A stretch of DNA of 64,000 nt, from positions 3,277,001 through 3,341,000 of the forward strand of contig NZ_CP073721.1 in the NCBI RefSeq assembly GCF_025264685.1, read 5' to 3'. The stretch's first letter is position 1; each line of letters opens with the position of its first letter. The notes below the pieces were generated by a model. That model was given only the letters and a program-made list of their open reading frames with translations, had not been told where the DNA came from and searched no databases. The translations under genes were made by a program, and so were the position numbers. This document shows positions 1 to 9,451 of this stretch, piece by piece. Origin of the DNA: Dactylosporangium roseum. GTDB lineage: Bacteria; Actinomycetota; Actinomycetes; Mycobacteriales; Micromonosporaceae.

Positions 1-284
1 ACCGCCCGACCCGACCAAGCCCATCCAGCGCCACCGTCGGCCGGTGTGGCGCCGGGCGGTGGCTCGGCGTCCCACCGCGCACGCGTGGCCCGGTCCGGGA
101 ACGGTGCACCCCGACCGATCTCGGCCAACGACAGTTGCGTGTAGTCGCATACCCACGTCCGGCGGAAAGGCTCCAGGTCGGCGCCCAGCCCGAACAGCGG
201 CGCCACCTTCCGCGCCACCCGGACCTCGACCACGTCGACGCGGGGGGCCTCCGCGGACGGGATCGCGGCCGGAAAGACATGCAT
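1..284 (-). CDS. Partial protein of unknown function running off the left edge
   Basis: On the minus strand an open frame begins at ATG 284-282 and stays open to the window edge, giving about 94 residues. The start reads MHVFPAAIPSAEAP and continues with a charged, protein-like segment (VEVRVARKVAPLFGLGADL, then FRRTWVCDYTQLSLAEIGRG). Codon third positions are strongly G/C, as in real genes here. I do not recognise the family. A good promoter lies immediately upstream with its -10 box only seven bases from the ATG, which fits a leaderless transcript, common in actinobacteria. It lies on the far side of a CARF-like gene and a CRISPR array, so a defence role is possible but is only guilt by position. 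Confidence 0.5.
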   Translation of the reverse strand, partial: MHVFPAAIPSAEAPRVDVVEVRVARKVAPLFGLGADLEPFRRTWVCDYTQLSLAEIGRGAPFPDRATRARWDAEPPPGATPADGGAGWAWSGRA

Positions 285-290
285 CGCTGC

Positions 291-318
291 AGTATAGATA
301 TGTATGGAAGTCGTTCAA
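291..318 (-). promoter_or_regulatory. Candidate sigma-70-type promoter for a leaderless transcript
   Basis: On the minus strand TTGAAC (318-313) and TATACT (296-291) are separated by 16 bases. The predicted start of transcription falls on or beside the A of the ATG at 284, so the mRNA would have no leader. Both boxes are close to consensus, which is striking in such GC-rich DNA. Confidence 0.5.
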
Positions 319-330
319 CTACAAAAGTTG
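316..330. promoter_or_regulatory. Short inverted repeat overlapping the -35 box
   Basis: CAACT-ACAAA-AGTTG is a perfect 5-base inverted repeat with a 5-base centre. It overlaps the -35 element of the leftward promoter, so it could be a repressor site. Short arms keep confidence low. Confidence 0.25.
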
Positions 331-418
331 CGGAACGAATCGATCGATCATCCCGTCCTCACAGACGATCAACCACCAGCGAACAGCCGAACAGACGACC
401 CGCGCCAGCACCCGCCGG

Positions 419-799
419 TTAGCCGGCATCCGGACGCATCGGTCGGGCCAGCGAACGGCACCCCACCACCATCCCGGCGGCGTTGCGCACCATGTCATGC
501 GGATACAGCAGATCGTCCCGATCTGGCAGCGCCTCCGCCACCACACGTGCCACGATCAACCACGCCCCCGGCCGCCGCGGTGGCACTCCCACCACCTGCG
601 ACGACGCCGCAGTCCGCTTCAACGGCACCACCAACGGACCGACGCGCAAAACCCCGTCATCCCGATCCGGCTCCAGCATCAGCCGCGCCGCCGGCCCCGC
701 TGGACGCAGCTCCACCGTCGCTCCCGTGCCCACCAGCCGCACTACATGCTGCGTCAGATTGAGCACCGTAGATCCGTCCCAATCCGCACCCGAAGCCAC
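419..799 (-). CDS. Small NLTQH-type protein of unknown function
   Basis: This minus-strand gene encodes about 110-126 residues. It contains VLNLTQHVVRLVG near the start, a middle segment VLRVGPLVVPLK, and a C-terminus with GAWLIVARVVAEALPDRDD followed by GMVVGCRSLARP. From memory, this resembles a family of small phage, plasmid and actinobacterial proteins that begin NLTPH and end GxVVGCRxL; no biochemical function is known to me. Two starts are possible: GTG at 799 or GTG at 766, the latter putting NLTQH at the N-terminus. The longer open frame reaching 946 overlaps the real coding sequence of the neighbouring plus-strand gene and is rejected. It is divergent from the CARF-like gene, so the two could share a control region. 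Confidence 0.55.
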   Translation of the reverse strand: MASGADWDGSTVLNLTQHVVRLVGTGATVELRPAGPAARLMLEPDRDDGVLRVGPLVVPLKRTAASSQVVGVPPRRPGAWLIVARVVAEALPDRDDLLYPHDMVRNAAGMVVGCRSLARPMRPDAG

Positions 800-836
800 T
801 GCAGCAGCGTATGCCTCACCACAACAACCGAAGTGA

Positions 837-3031
837 CGTAACCCCGCGCAAACCCTCGCTCGTGCCCTCAACCGCACCGGCACACCCGCCCGTACCATCA
901 CCGCGCTGGCCATCCCCGGGCTCACCGAAACCCCGATCGCCGACACGCTCGCCGACTACCTGGCCCACGCACCGCGCTACGAGCAGGCCTACGCCACCTG
1001 GGGTACCGGCGCCGCCGCCGTCACCATGAGCACCCTGACCGCGCTGTCCCACGCCGGTATCCCCTGGCAGCTCATGCTGACCAGTGCCCGGGCGACTACC
1101 GGACCGTCGACCCCCTGCAGAACCTCGGCGCCGACCCCGTCGCCGCCGTGCTCGTCCGCTGGCGGCTGTTCGCCGCCCTCGACGTACTCGCCAAGGGCGA
1201 CCAGGCCACCATCAACCTCACCCCGGCCCAGCACGCCCTCGTTCACGCTGCCGCCGACCGCCACCGCGCCGGGCTCCAGGCCCGCGACTGCTCCTCCCTA
1301 CGCGCCCTCCTGGCCGACGCTGTCGTCCGCCGCGACGGCACCGCCAGCCTCACGGTCCGTCGCTACATCACCAGCCGCTACGAAGAACTCCTCACCGCCG
1401 ACCAACGCACCCACCCGGACGCCCACGACCTGCTCCGCAGGGTCGCCAACCCCAACGGCGGCGGCCCGTCATTGGGCGTACTGCTCGGCCGCATCGAAAA
1501 AGGCCGCAGCACAGACTTCTTTATCCGCGCCGCCGTCGGCCTGCCCTCATACAAATGGCTGTTCGGCGACGTCGCTACTGCATTGCGGAACATCGGCAAC
1601 GGCAGCCACAACCTTCGCCCACCCAGCCAAGACGACGCCGCCGTGGTCGGCGCCTACCTTGACCGCTTCCACACCGACGGCACCGGCCGGCGCGACGCTG
1701 GACTCCCCGAACCACCCACCACGCCAGCCCACACCGTCGTCACCGTCTGGTTCGCCGGCAACCGCACCGACCAGCACGCCACGACCATCGGCCAACGCCT
1801 GCTGCGAGACGGACTCCCCACCGCCATCCTCGAGCACATCGACACCGACCAACCCGCCATGCGAGCCGTCATCTTCGGTACGCCCGGTCACCACGGTAGC
1901 CTCGGCCGCGCTGACGACGACGCGGACCGCCTCACCAGCGGTGGACATCACGCCACCGCTTACGCCGTCGACGCCTCGGCCCCTGCCGACATGGACGCCG
2001 TCGAGCACGCGATCACCGAACACCTCACCCCCGACACGGCTGCGCTCCTGCTTATCCCCACCGGACCGAAACCCGTCCTGCTCGCCCTGCTCGGCGTCCT
2101 GCGCCGTATCGGCGCACAACACGGCATTCCCCTCTTCGTCCGCCAAAACGCCGAACCGTCAGCCACCACCGCCCACACCGACGTCTACCTCTGGCCCGCC
2201 CTCACGGACGGCGACCTCGCCCTACTCGTTGCCGCCCGCGAAGCCCTCAACAACCTCGAACTCGACGTCGCTTGGCGCCTACTAGCCGCATCCGCCATCG
2301 ACCCCGCCATCACCGACAACGCCCACCGACTCGCCGCCGCCTTCGCCAGCCGCAACCCCAACCCCAACCGCCACGACCGATGGCCCTCCCCGGACCCGGC
2401 GCCCACGTCGGACCGGACCGGTCGTACCCGACGCATGGCCGTGCAACGACTGGAACTGGTCAACGCCACACTTGCCCAGACCACCAACCCGGCCGACCGC
2501 ATCCGCCTGCTCGTCCTGGCCGCCGACACCCTCGAAGCCTCCATCGCCGCCGCGCCGCCCACGACCCGACCCCCCGCCAACGGCACGGCCCCCCGCCAAC
2601 GGCCCGGCGCCACATATCGCAAGTTCCGCAAAGACCTCGGCGATGTCGCCAAGCTGCGTACCCGCGAGGCACACGCCGCTCGCATTCTGCTCATCCTCAA
2701 CAAAGCCCGCGACCACGCCCCGATCACGCACGGCGCCCACCCGGACCCGGACACCGTCGTCGCCGATGCCACCGACGCCCTCACCCGAGCATGGCACCTC
2801 ACTCCCGCCGAACACGCAGCCCTCCCGCGCGACGTCAGCACCCTCCTCCACCACGCCGTCGCCGCCGCAACCGCCTGCAAGCTCGGACGCCCGGATCAAC
2901 CAGGCAATCTGCTCACTCTGCATCGGCACATCGACCAACAGATCGCCACTAGCATTGCCCATCGACAGCAATCACACCCCACGATCCGATCAGATACCCA
3001 GGTACCGCCACTCCGACCGACGGCGCTGTAG
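837..3031 (+). CDS. CARF-like CRISPR type III accessory protein, frameshifted
   Basis: The uninterrupted part is 1148-3031 (627 residues). Protein-like sequence continues upstream in the same frame to about 1079 and then, one frame over, from 837 to 1079 (ARALNRTGTPARTITALAIP, then a WGTGAAAVTMSTL stretch). A one-base shift near 1079 joins the two halves, and no start codon is visible in the 5' half, so it is damaged or misassembled. Around residues 197-335 of the long frame, strands and helices culminate in LLLIPTGPKPVLLALLGVL, which resembles the GTKP-type ligand loop of CARF domains in Csm6/Csx1-like proteins; the upstream WGTG segment may be a second CARF-like unit. CARF proteins sense cyclic oligoadenylate made by Cas10. 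No HEPN R-x4-6-H motif is obvious. It reads towards the array and ends 91 bases before the first repeat. It could be an unrelated Rossmann-like protein. Confidence 0.55.
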
Positions 3032-3121
3032 GGAAGTGTTCAGTGCGGTTCGGGACAGCGTGTTGCCCGACATTCAAAATGACGACGTCGATATGTGGAA
3101 CGGCTACGTCCCGCCGCGCAT

Positions 3122-6100
3122 GTTGCGATCCCCGCTGGGGGCGATGACGACGGGCAGCCACCGCGGCCCCGTCGCCTACTTCGGCACGTTGCGATCCCCG
3201 CTGGGGCGATGACGACCGGGGTGGCGGGGACGCCCGCGGCGCCTCGGCGATGTTGCGATCCCCGCTGGGGGCGATGACGACCCCGGCTTTCACGGTCTGG
3301 ACCGCGGCGCCGGTCTTCTGTTGCGATCCCCGCTGGGGTCGATGACGACCCAGTGTCACCAGCCCGCGGATCCGGGCGTGCCTGGTGTTGCGATCCCCGC
3401 TGGGGGCGATGACGACAAGCGGTGGACGCCGGCGAGCCGGCCTCCGCGTGTTGCGATCCCCGCTGGGGGCGATGACGACAAGCGGTGGACGCCGGCGAGC
3501 CGGCCTCCGCGTGTTGCGATCCCCGCTGGGGGCGATGACGACCCTCGCGGTTGGTCGACCGGCGCCGACGTGCTGAGTTGCGATCCCCGCTGGGGGCGAT
3601 GACGACCTCTCGCGACCGCCGGCGTCGCGCTCGTCCAGGCGTTGCGATCCCCGCTGGGGGCGATGACGACGCCGGACAGGTTCAACGGCCCGGACGCGTT
3701 CGACGTGTTGCGATCCCCGCTGGGGGCGATGACGACGGCGGGCTTCGGCTGCTCGGCCCCGGTGAATAGCGCCTGTTGCGATCCCCGCTGGGGGCGATGA
3801 CGACGGGTTTGACCGGCTGTTCAACGAGGCAATGAACCTGTTGCGATCCCCGCTGGGGGCGATGACGACACGGCCCTCAGCCAATCGGCCATGGCCGAGT
3901 TCCAGCGTTGCGATCCCCGCTGGGGGCGATGACGACCAGGTATGCGTCCCCGGCCCAGCCGCCGTGATCCCGTTGCGATCCCCGCTGGGGGCGATGACGA
4001 CCCCAGACCTGCCGCCGGCCTGCTACCGCATCCGACGCATGTTGCGATCCCCGCTGGGGGCGATGACGACGCGTGTGCATCGGCTGCGGGCAGGCCCGCC
4101 CGCTCGCGTTGCGATCCCCGCTGGGGGCGATGACGACGGCAGGGGATGCCGAGGCTGGAAACGGGGCGACGAAGTTGCGATCCCCGCTGGGGGCGATGAC
4201 GACGGCTTCAGCAGGACTCGACGCATGACAGAGAGCACGTTGCGATCCCCGCTGGGGGCGATGACGACCGGCGACCTGCGACGGCTCGCAGACGGGCTGA
4301 AGGCGCTGTTGCGATCCCCGCTGGGGGCGATGACGACGGGCCGCGGTCCAGCATCGTGGGATGCCGTCCTCGTGTTGCGATCCCCGCTGGGGGCGATGAC
4401 GACTCGCGGTCACCGGGGCCGACCAGCGGCCATGCGTCGCGTTGCGATCCCCGCTGGGGGCGATGACGACTCGCGGTCACCGGGGCCGACCAGCGGCCAT
4501 GCGTCGCGTTGCGATCCCCGCTGGGGGCGATGACGACCGGGCGTCGTCGCCGTGGGTGCGCGACCAGCGGGTGAGGTTGCGATCCCCGCTGGGGGCGATG
4601 ACGACCGGCCGCCGGCAAGTGGGCCCTCTACATGATCGGGTTGCGGTTGCGATCCCCGCTGGGGGCGATGACGACTCCGCGCAGCGATGGGCAGCGCCGA
4701 GTTCGCCACGTTGCGATCCCCGCTGGGGGCGATGACGACCTGCCGGGCGAGGCCACCGCGGGCCATGTGTTCCTGTTGCGATCCCCGCTGGGGGCGATGA
4801 CGACTCGTTCACCCGGACGGTTGTCGACGGCTGGGGGCCTGCGTTGCGATCCCCGCTGGGGGCGATGACGACCCGCCCGCCGTCCCAGCCCACCCGCGCC
4901 CGCCATCGTTGCGATCCCCGCTGGGGGCGATGACGACTGATGCCCGGCACCGTCGCCGTCCCGAACGTCCTCACGTTGCGATCCCCGCTGGGGGCGATGA
5001 CGACCGGGCGCGCTTTTTCATCGCCTGGTCCCGCTCGACCTCGTTGCGATCCCCGCTGGGGGCGATGACGACTATCGGTCGGGTCGGCATCCTCCGGTGA
5101 CGACCATTGTTGCGATCCCCGCTGGGGGCGATGACGACCGCCGCACATGCCACTCGCCCGGCCCCAGACGTGGTTGCGATCCCCGCTGGGGGCGATGACG
5201 ACATCAAATCGACCGGGACGTGCCGAACATTGTGACGCGTTGCGATCCCCGCTGGGGGCGATGACGACGCGTGTGCGCACTCTGGATCGGGTCCTTGCCG
5301 CGACGTTGCGATCCCCGCTGGGGGCGATGACGACGACAACACGCCGTTCATTTTCCCCATCTTCTCTTCGGGTTGCGATCCCCGCTGGGGGCGATGACGA
5401 CCCGGATGATGTCGGCGGCCGACGTCCGTACACCCTGTTGCGATCCCCGCTGGGGGCGATGACGACGCCTCTTGTCGAGGACGATCGGGTCGACGACCGG
5501 CGGTTGCGATCCCCGCTGGGGGCGATGACGACCGCCGCCCCAGGCTGCGGGTCGCCAGCGTTCCGCTGTTGCGATCCCCGCTGGGGGCGATGACGACCAG
5601 GCATCCCGTTTGCCACCCGAGCCCACAGCAAACGTTGCGATCCCCGCTGGGGGCGATGACGACTTCGGACCTGTGGCAGGTGGCGGGGCTTCCGAAGCAG
5701 ATGTTGCGATCCCCGCTGGGGGCGATGACGACCTGACGCAGATCCACAACCTGCCGCAGCACGCCTTGTTGCGATCCCCGCTGGGGGCGATGACGACTCG
5801 CGCTCCTGGAGCGTGTGGCATGACGGCCATCGGGTTGCGATCCCCGCTGGGGGCGATGACGACTTGGGGCACAAATCGCTGACCTCAACACAGGTCTACA
5901 CGTTGCGATCCCCGCTGGGGGCGATGACGACCGCACGGGGGACGCCATGAGCGACAGCACCGGATTGTTGCGATCCCCGCTGGGGGCGATGACGACGTCG
6001 CACTTCGCCCGTTCAAGGTGGGCGCGCAGAGCGTGTTGCGATCCCCGCTGGGGGCGATGACGACCTCCAGGACCGGATGACGGCCGACGTGATCGTGCTG

Positions 6101-6323
6101 TTGCGATCCCCGCTGGGGGCGATGACGACCTGCCACCCGAGGACCAGCCTGGCCACGTCATGTTGCGATCCCCGCTGGGGGCGATGACGACATCGAACGG
6201 CAGCAGAACATCATGCAGAACACCCGCACGTTGCGATCCCCGCTGGGGGCGATGACGACTCGACGAGGTCCTCGACCCGCTCGCGTGGGCCGTGTTGCGA
6301 TCCCCGCTGGGGGCGATGACGAC
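3122..6323 (-). CRISPR. CRISPR array, 49 repeats and 48 spacers
   Basis: A 30-base repeat (plus strand begins GTTGCGATCCCCGCTGGGGG and ends CGATGACGAC) recurs 49 times; spacers are 32-40 bases. The repeat holds a small stem (CCCC-GCT-GGGG). Read on the minus strand it ends in ATCGCAAC, which resembles the 3' tags of type III repeats (ATTGAAAC or ATTGCAAC types), so transcription is probably leftwards. Repeat 2 (3188-3216) lacks one G and repeat 4 (3320-3349) has one substitution; degenerate repeats are usually at the trailer, which agrees with a leader at the right end. Spacers 5 and 6 (3417-3449, 3480-3512) are identical, as are spacers 20 and 21 (4404-4440, 4471-4507). No cas adaptation or effector genes are in the window. 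Confidence 0.98.
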
Positions 6324-6640
6324 CCCAGTCTTAAGTTGCTGGTCAGGGTCTGTGCACGTGGCTGTCACGGCCTTGGTTTTGCAGTGAACCGCCGGTTGTG
6401 TCGCTCGACGGCGTGGTTTGCTGAAATCTGATCGCTTGATCTTGGTGTTGGTCGGTGGGCTACAGGATGGTGTCGGGTGGGTTCTGGGGGCACCACAGTC
6501 CTGACACTCGGCGGTTGGCTGGGCGCGAAGGTGTATACGATGGTGTACGCCGATGTCGCACTACCAGATCCGGAGCGGTTTGTAGCTGGAGTTTTCAAGA
6601 CACCGGCGCACTAGACGGAGGGCTTCCAGATAGAGCAGTT
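6324..6640 (-). promoter_or_regulatory. Probable CRISPR leader
   Basis: This gene-free stretch abuts the last repeat at the end where repeats are perfect. It is somewhat less GC-rich than its surroundings, with T-rich runs such as GGTTTTGCAG and GAAATCTGATCGCTTGATC. If the array is transcribed leftwards as the repeat tag suggests, the leader and promoter must lie here. I see no clear -10/-35 pair and no long reading frame with protein-like composition. Confidence 0.4.
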
Positions 6641-6672
6641 CATCGTAGCTGACCGTCCGGCCCGGGACTGCG

Positions 6673-7665
6673 GTGCTGCACTGTGGTCGCAAGTTCGTCG
6701 CGGACAGTCTGGACAACGAGCTTCCGGCCGGCCTACGCGCCCCGGCGACCCGTCGCCGGGCCATTCCCCGGGCCTGCAGCTTCATCACCGTCGCCGACCG
6801 CACCCGCGCTGGATCGCCGATCTGCTGTCGCTGCTTCCCCAACGCCACAGTCAGGCCGGTCCTGCACCATCGCGCCCACGGCCTCCACGCATACGCCTCA
6901 TCTGGGTTCGCCGCCGCCGTGCTGGTCGTCGTCAGCCGCGGCGAGGTCCAAACCACGACGATCGGTCGCGCCCACCGCGTTGACGGCGCTGCCGACTGCA
7001 CGATCTGCAGACCATCGACGACCCTGCAACCCTCGACTACGTCTACGGTAGGGGTCACCGAGCACCTGGGCTGCCGGAGTGGGGACGAGGAGGGCACCGT
7101 CATGGCCCTGGCCCCGCTCGGTGAACCGGCCCGGTTCCGGGGACCTGATCGCTCATGCGGTGCCGTCACCGACACCGGCTTCTACCTGGACCCCATGCTG
7201 ATTCCGCTGTGGGTGCTTTCCCGGCGCTATCCCCGGCTCAGCCCGCTCTGCATCGCCGCGACGTGCCCGCCACGAACGCCGGACCTGCTGTGCCTGGCCG
7301 GCGGCGTGGCCGCCAACTGCATTGCGGTGAGCCGCATCGCCGAGGCCGGCTGGTTCGACGAAGTCCACGTACCGTCGGCGCCCGGCGACGCCGGCACCCT
7401 CGATCGGCGGGGCCATCGCCCGCCATGCCGACACCACCGGCCGCATGCCGCAGGACGTCTCAGGCATCTGCTATCTCGGGCCAGCCTTCCCCGGACTCGA
7501 ATGGGCACCGTCGCCCGCCGCGGTCTGACCGCGACGCGCCCGGAGAATCCGGCCCGCTACCTCGCGCAGCGCCTGGCCGCAGGCGAGATCGTCGGCGTGT
7601 TCCAGGGGCGGCTGGAAGCCGGCCCGCGCGCCTCGGGCAACCGGTCGATGCTGGCCTCACCACTT
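6673..7665 (+). pseudogene. Relic of a NodU/CmcH-type O-carbamoyltransferase
   Basis: Several hallmarks of the carbamoyltransferase family remain: GVTEHLGCRSGDEEGTVMAL followed by APLGEPARFR, then CLAGGVAANCIAVSRIAEAG leading to VPSAPGDAGT, and finally GEIVGVFQGRLEAGPRASGN with RSML. These match the ATP- and substrate-binding motifs of antibiotic and Nod-factor carbamoyltransferases. The order is correct, but the spacing is compressed (about 330 residues against a usual 550-600) and reading switches frame after GDAGT near 7395. The 3' end runs straight into a transposase fragment. It is a decayed biosynthetic gene and cannot be functional as it stands. Confidence 0.7.
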
Positions 7666-7800
7666 CGTGCAGGTGCCACCACCGCCGATCGACCGGCCAT
7701 CGCCGCCCTGGTCGAGCAGATGGCCCGAGACGATCCCGGCTGGGGCTACCAACGCATCCACGGCGAACTGCTCGGCCTCGGCCGCCGCTCGGCGCCTCCT
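7666..7800 (+). mobile_element. Internal fragment of an integrase-core transposase
   Basis: The frame continuing out of the carbamoyltransferase relic reads RPAIAALVEQMARDDPGWGY then QRIHGELLGLGRR. The same motif ([11 protein letters not shown] plus [15 protein letters not shown]) occurs in the transposase fragment near 50490 on the minus strand, so both come from the same IS family. No ends are recognisable. Confidence 0.6.
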
Positions 7801-7916
7801 CGATCGTTGCCCGAAACCCGAAATGTTATGGTCGTCGGACCGGCTGTCTCCTCGTCCTCATGGCGTACCTCTCTCCTCGATCAGGTATGACGCTCAGAGG
7901 AAGCCAAAGGTGACCG

Positions 7917-8813
7917 ATGAATGACCATCTTCAGCTCGCCGATCAGTTCCATCGGCTCCGTGGCCACCTGCGCGGTGTAGCGTCGCGCATACTGGGCTCG
8001 TCGGATGAGGCGGACGATGCGATCCAGGAGGCGTGGCTGCGCGCGAGCCGCAGCGATGTCAGTGTTGTCGCGAATGTGCCGGGGTGGCTGACCACGATCG
8101 TCGGCCGGGTGTGTCTCGACATGATCCGTGCTCGCCGACGCCGGCCCGAGGTCCCCGTTGACGTCGGCGGTCCCGGCTCGCCTGCCGGTGACACTGCGAA
8201 GAGTGATCCGGCCGAGGCGGCCGAACTGGCCGACTCGATCGGGCTGGCCCTACTGGTGGTTCTGAATCGGTTGACACCTGCCGAACGTGTCGCGTTCGTG
8301 CTTCATGACCTGTTCGCCGTGCCCTTCGACGAGATCGCAGAGGTGGTGGAACGGTCACCGGATGCCACGAAGAAGTTGGCCAGCCGTGCCCGTCAACGCG
8401 TGCGCGGCGCGCCGAGGCTGCCGGCCTCCGAGGTCGAGCGGCACCGGAGGGTCGTCGAAGCGTTTCTCGCCGCGACGCGTGCTGGTGACCTGTACGGCCT
8501 CATCGCGGTGCTGTCACCCGGCGTCGAACGGCGGGCGGATCGGGTCGCACTGGGGCGGCGTGCCCGTGCGGAGGTTCGCGGCGCTGGCGAGGTCGCGGGG
8601 GAGACGCTGACGAACGGCGGGCGGGCCCGCTTCGCTGAGCCCGCGCTCATTGAGGGCGAAGTGGGCGCGGTCGTGGCGCCACGGGGGCGGCTGCGGTTCG
8701 TCTTGCAGTTCGTGATCCACGACGATCGGATCGCCGCGATAGAGGTGCTCGGTGACCCGCTCCGGCTCCAGCAACTGGACATCGCACTGTGCGGGCCGGT
8801 CACCTCTGCCTGA
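7917..8813 (+). CDS. ECF41-like RNA polymerase sigma factor with SnoaL-like C-terminal domain
   Basis: The 298-residue product has sigma region 2 (GSSDEADDAIQEAWLRAS, then GWLTTIVGRVCLDMIRARRR) at about residues 10-80 and region 4 (RLTPAERVAFVLHDLF, then PFDEIAEVVERS) at about 110-165. A C-terminal SnoaL/NTF2-like domain of about 120 residues follows. That layout is typical of ECF41 or SigJ factors, which have no anti-sigma factor and regulate themselves through the tail. The tail's usual DGGGK motif is not seen; the matching region reads SPGVERRADRV, which may change autoregulation. ECF41 genes commonly sit beside an oxidoreductase they control, and the flavodoxin-like gene 48 bases downstream fits that role. 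Confidence 0.85.
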   Translation: MNDHLQLADQFHRLRGHLRGVASRILGSSDEADDAIQEAWLRASRSDVSVVANVPGWLTTIVGRVCLDMIRARRRRPEVPVDVGGPGSPAGDTAKSDPAEAAELADSIGLALLVVLNRLTPAERVAFVLHDLFAVPFDEIAEVVERSPDATKKLASRARQRVRGAPRLPASEVERHRRVVEAFLAATRAGDLYGLIAVLSPGVERRADRVALGRRARAEVRGAGEVAGETLTNGGRARFAEPALIEGEVGAVVAPRGRLRFVLQFVIHDDRIAAIEVLGDPLRLQQLDIALCGPVTSA

Positions 8814-8860
8814 CCGCTGACGTCAGATGGGTGGCACGTTCACAGCACAGGAGGTTGCAC

Positions 8861-9451
8861 ATGAGCACCAGGATCGTCATCGTCTACCACAGCGAATACG
8901 GCCACACTCAGCGGCAGGCCGAGGCGGTCATGACGGGGGTCAAGCTGGTATCGGACGTCGAGGCGCTCATGCTGACCGTTGAGGAGGCCAAGGACCAGTG
9001 GGCCGAACTGTCGTCCGCCGACGCGATCATCTTCGGTGCGCCGACGTACGTCGGCGGTCCATCGGCCGCTTTCAAGGAGTTCCAAGAGGCCAGTTCCGCC
9101 GCGGTGATGCGCAACGGCTACCTGTGGCGCGACAAGATCGCGGCAGGTTTCACCAACTCTGGCACGCGGGCGGGCGACAAGCTGGCGACGTTGATCCAGA
9201 TGGTGCTCTTCGCCGCCCAGCACGGCATGCACTGGGTGTCGCTCGATCTGCCGCCGGCGAACTGCTCGGCGACCGGCTCCGAGCACGATCTGAACCGGCT
9301 CGGGTTCTGGCTGGGTGCCGCCGCGCAGTCGGACGTCGATGCCGGACCTGAGCAGGCGCCCCCGAAAGCTGACCTGCTCACCGCTGAGCACCTCGGTCGA
9401 CGCGTTGCCGAGACCACGCTGCGGTTCGCACAGGGGCACCCTCGACGGTGA
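8861..9451 (+). CDS. Flavodoxin-fold NAD(P)H:quinone oxidoreductase family protein
   Basis: The 196-residue protein starts MSTRIVIVYHSEYGHTQRQA, the phosphate-binding loop of the flavodoxin/WrbA fold, and continues with ADAIIFGAPTYVGGPSAAFK, the second flavin-binding loop. These point to an FMN-dependent NAD(P)H:quinone reductase or NADPH-dependent FMN reductase that detoxifies quinones in the cytoplasm. The ATG at 8861 follows a good GGAGG site; longer upstream starts lack one. It lies directly downstream of the ECF41-type sigma factor and is its most likely target. Confidence 0.85.
   Translation: MSTRIVIVYHSEYGHTQRQAEAVMTGVKLVSDVEALMLTVEEAKDQWAELSSADAIIFGAPTYVGGPSAAFKEFQEASSAAVMRNGYLWRDKIAAGFTNSGTRAGDKLATLIQMVLFAAQHGMHWVSLDLPPANCSATGSEHDLNRLGFWLGAAAQSDVDAGPEQAPPKADLLTAEHLGRRVAETTLRFAQGHPRR

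Noticed and set aside
1026..2285. 419-codon plus-strand frame overlapping the CARF-like gene
   Set aside because: Only its first about 18 codons look protein-like; they belong to the 5' half of the frameshifted gene. After 1080 it becomes a Ser/Pro/Thr-rich shadow frame.
2949..6368. Long open frames with repeated IPAGGDDD- or RHRPQRGSQ-type peptide units on both strands
   Set aside because: They are translations of the CRISPR repeats; the 30-base repeat contains no stop in several frames. They are not proteins.
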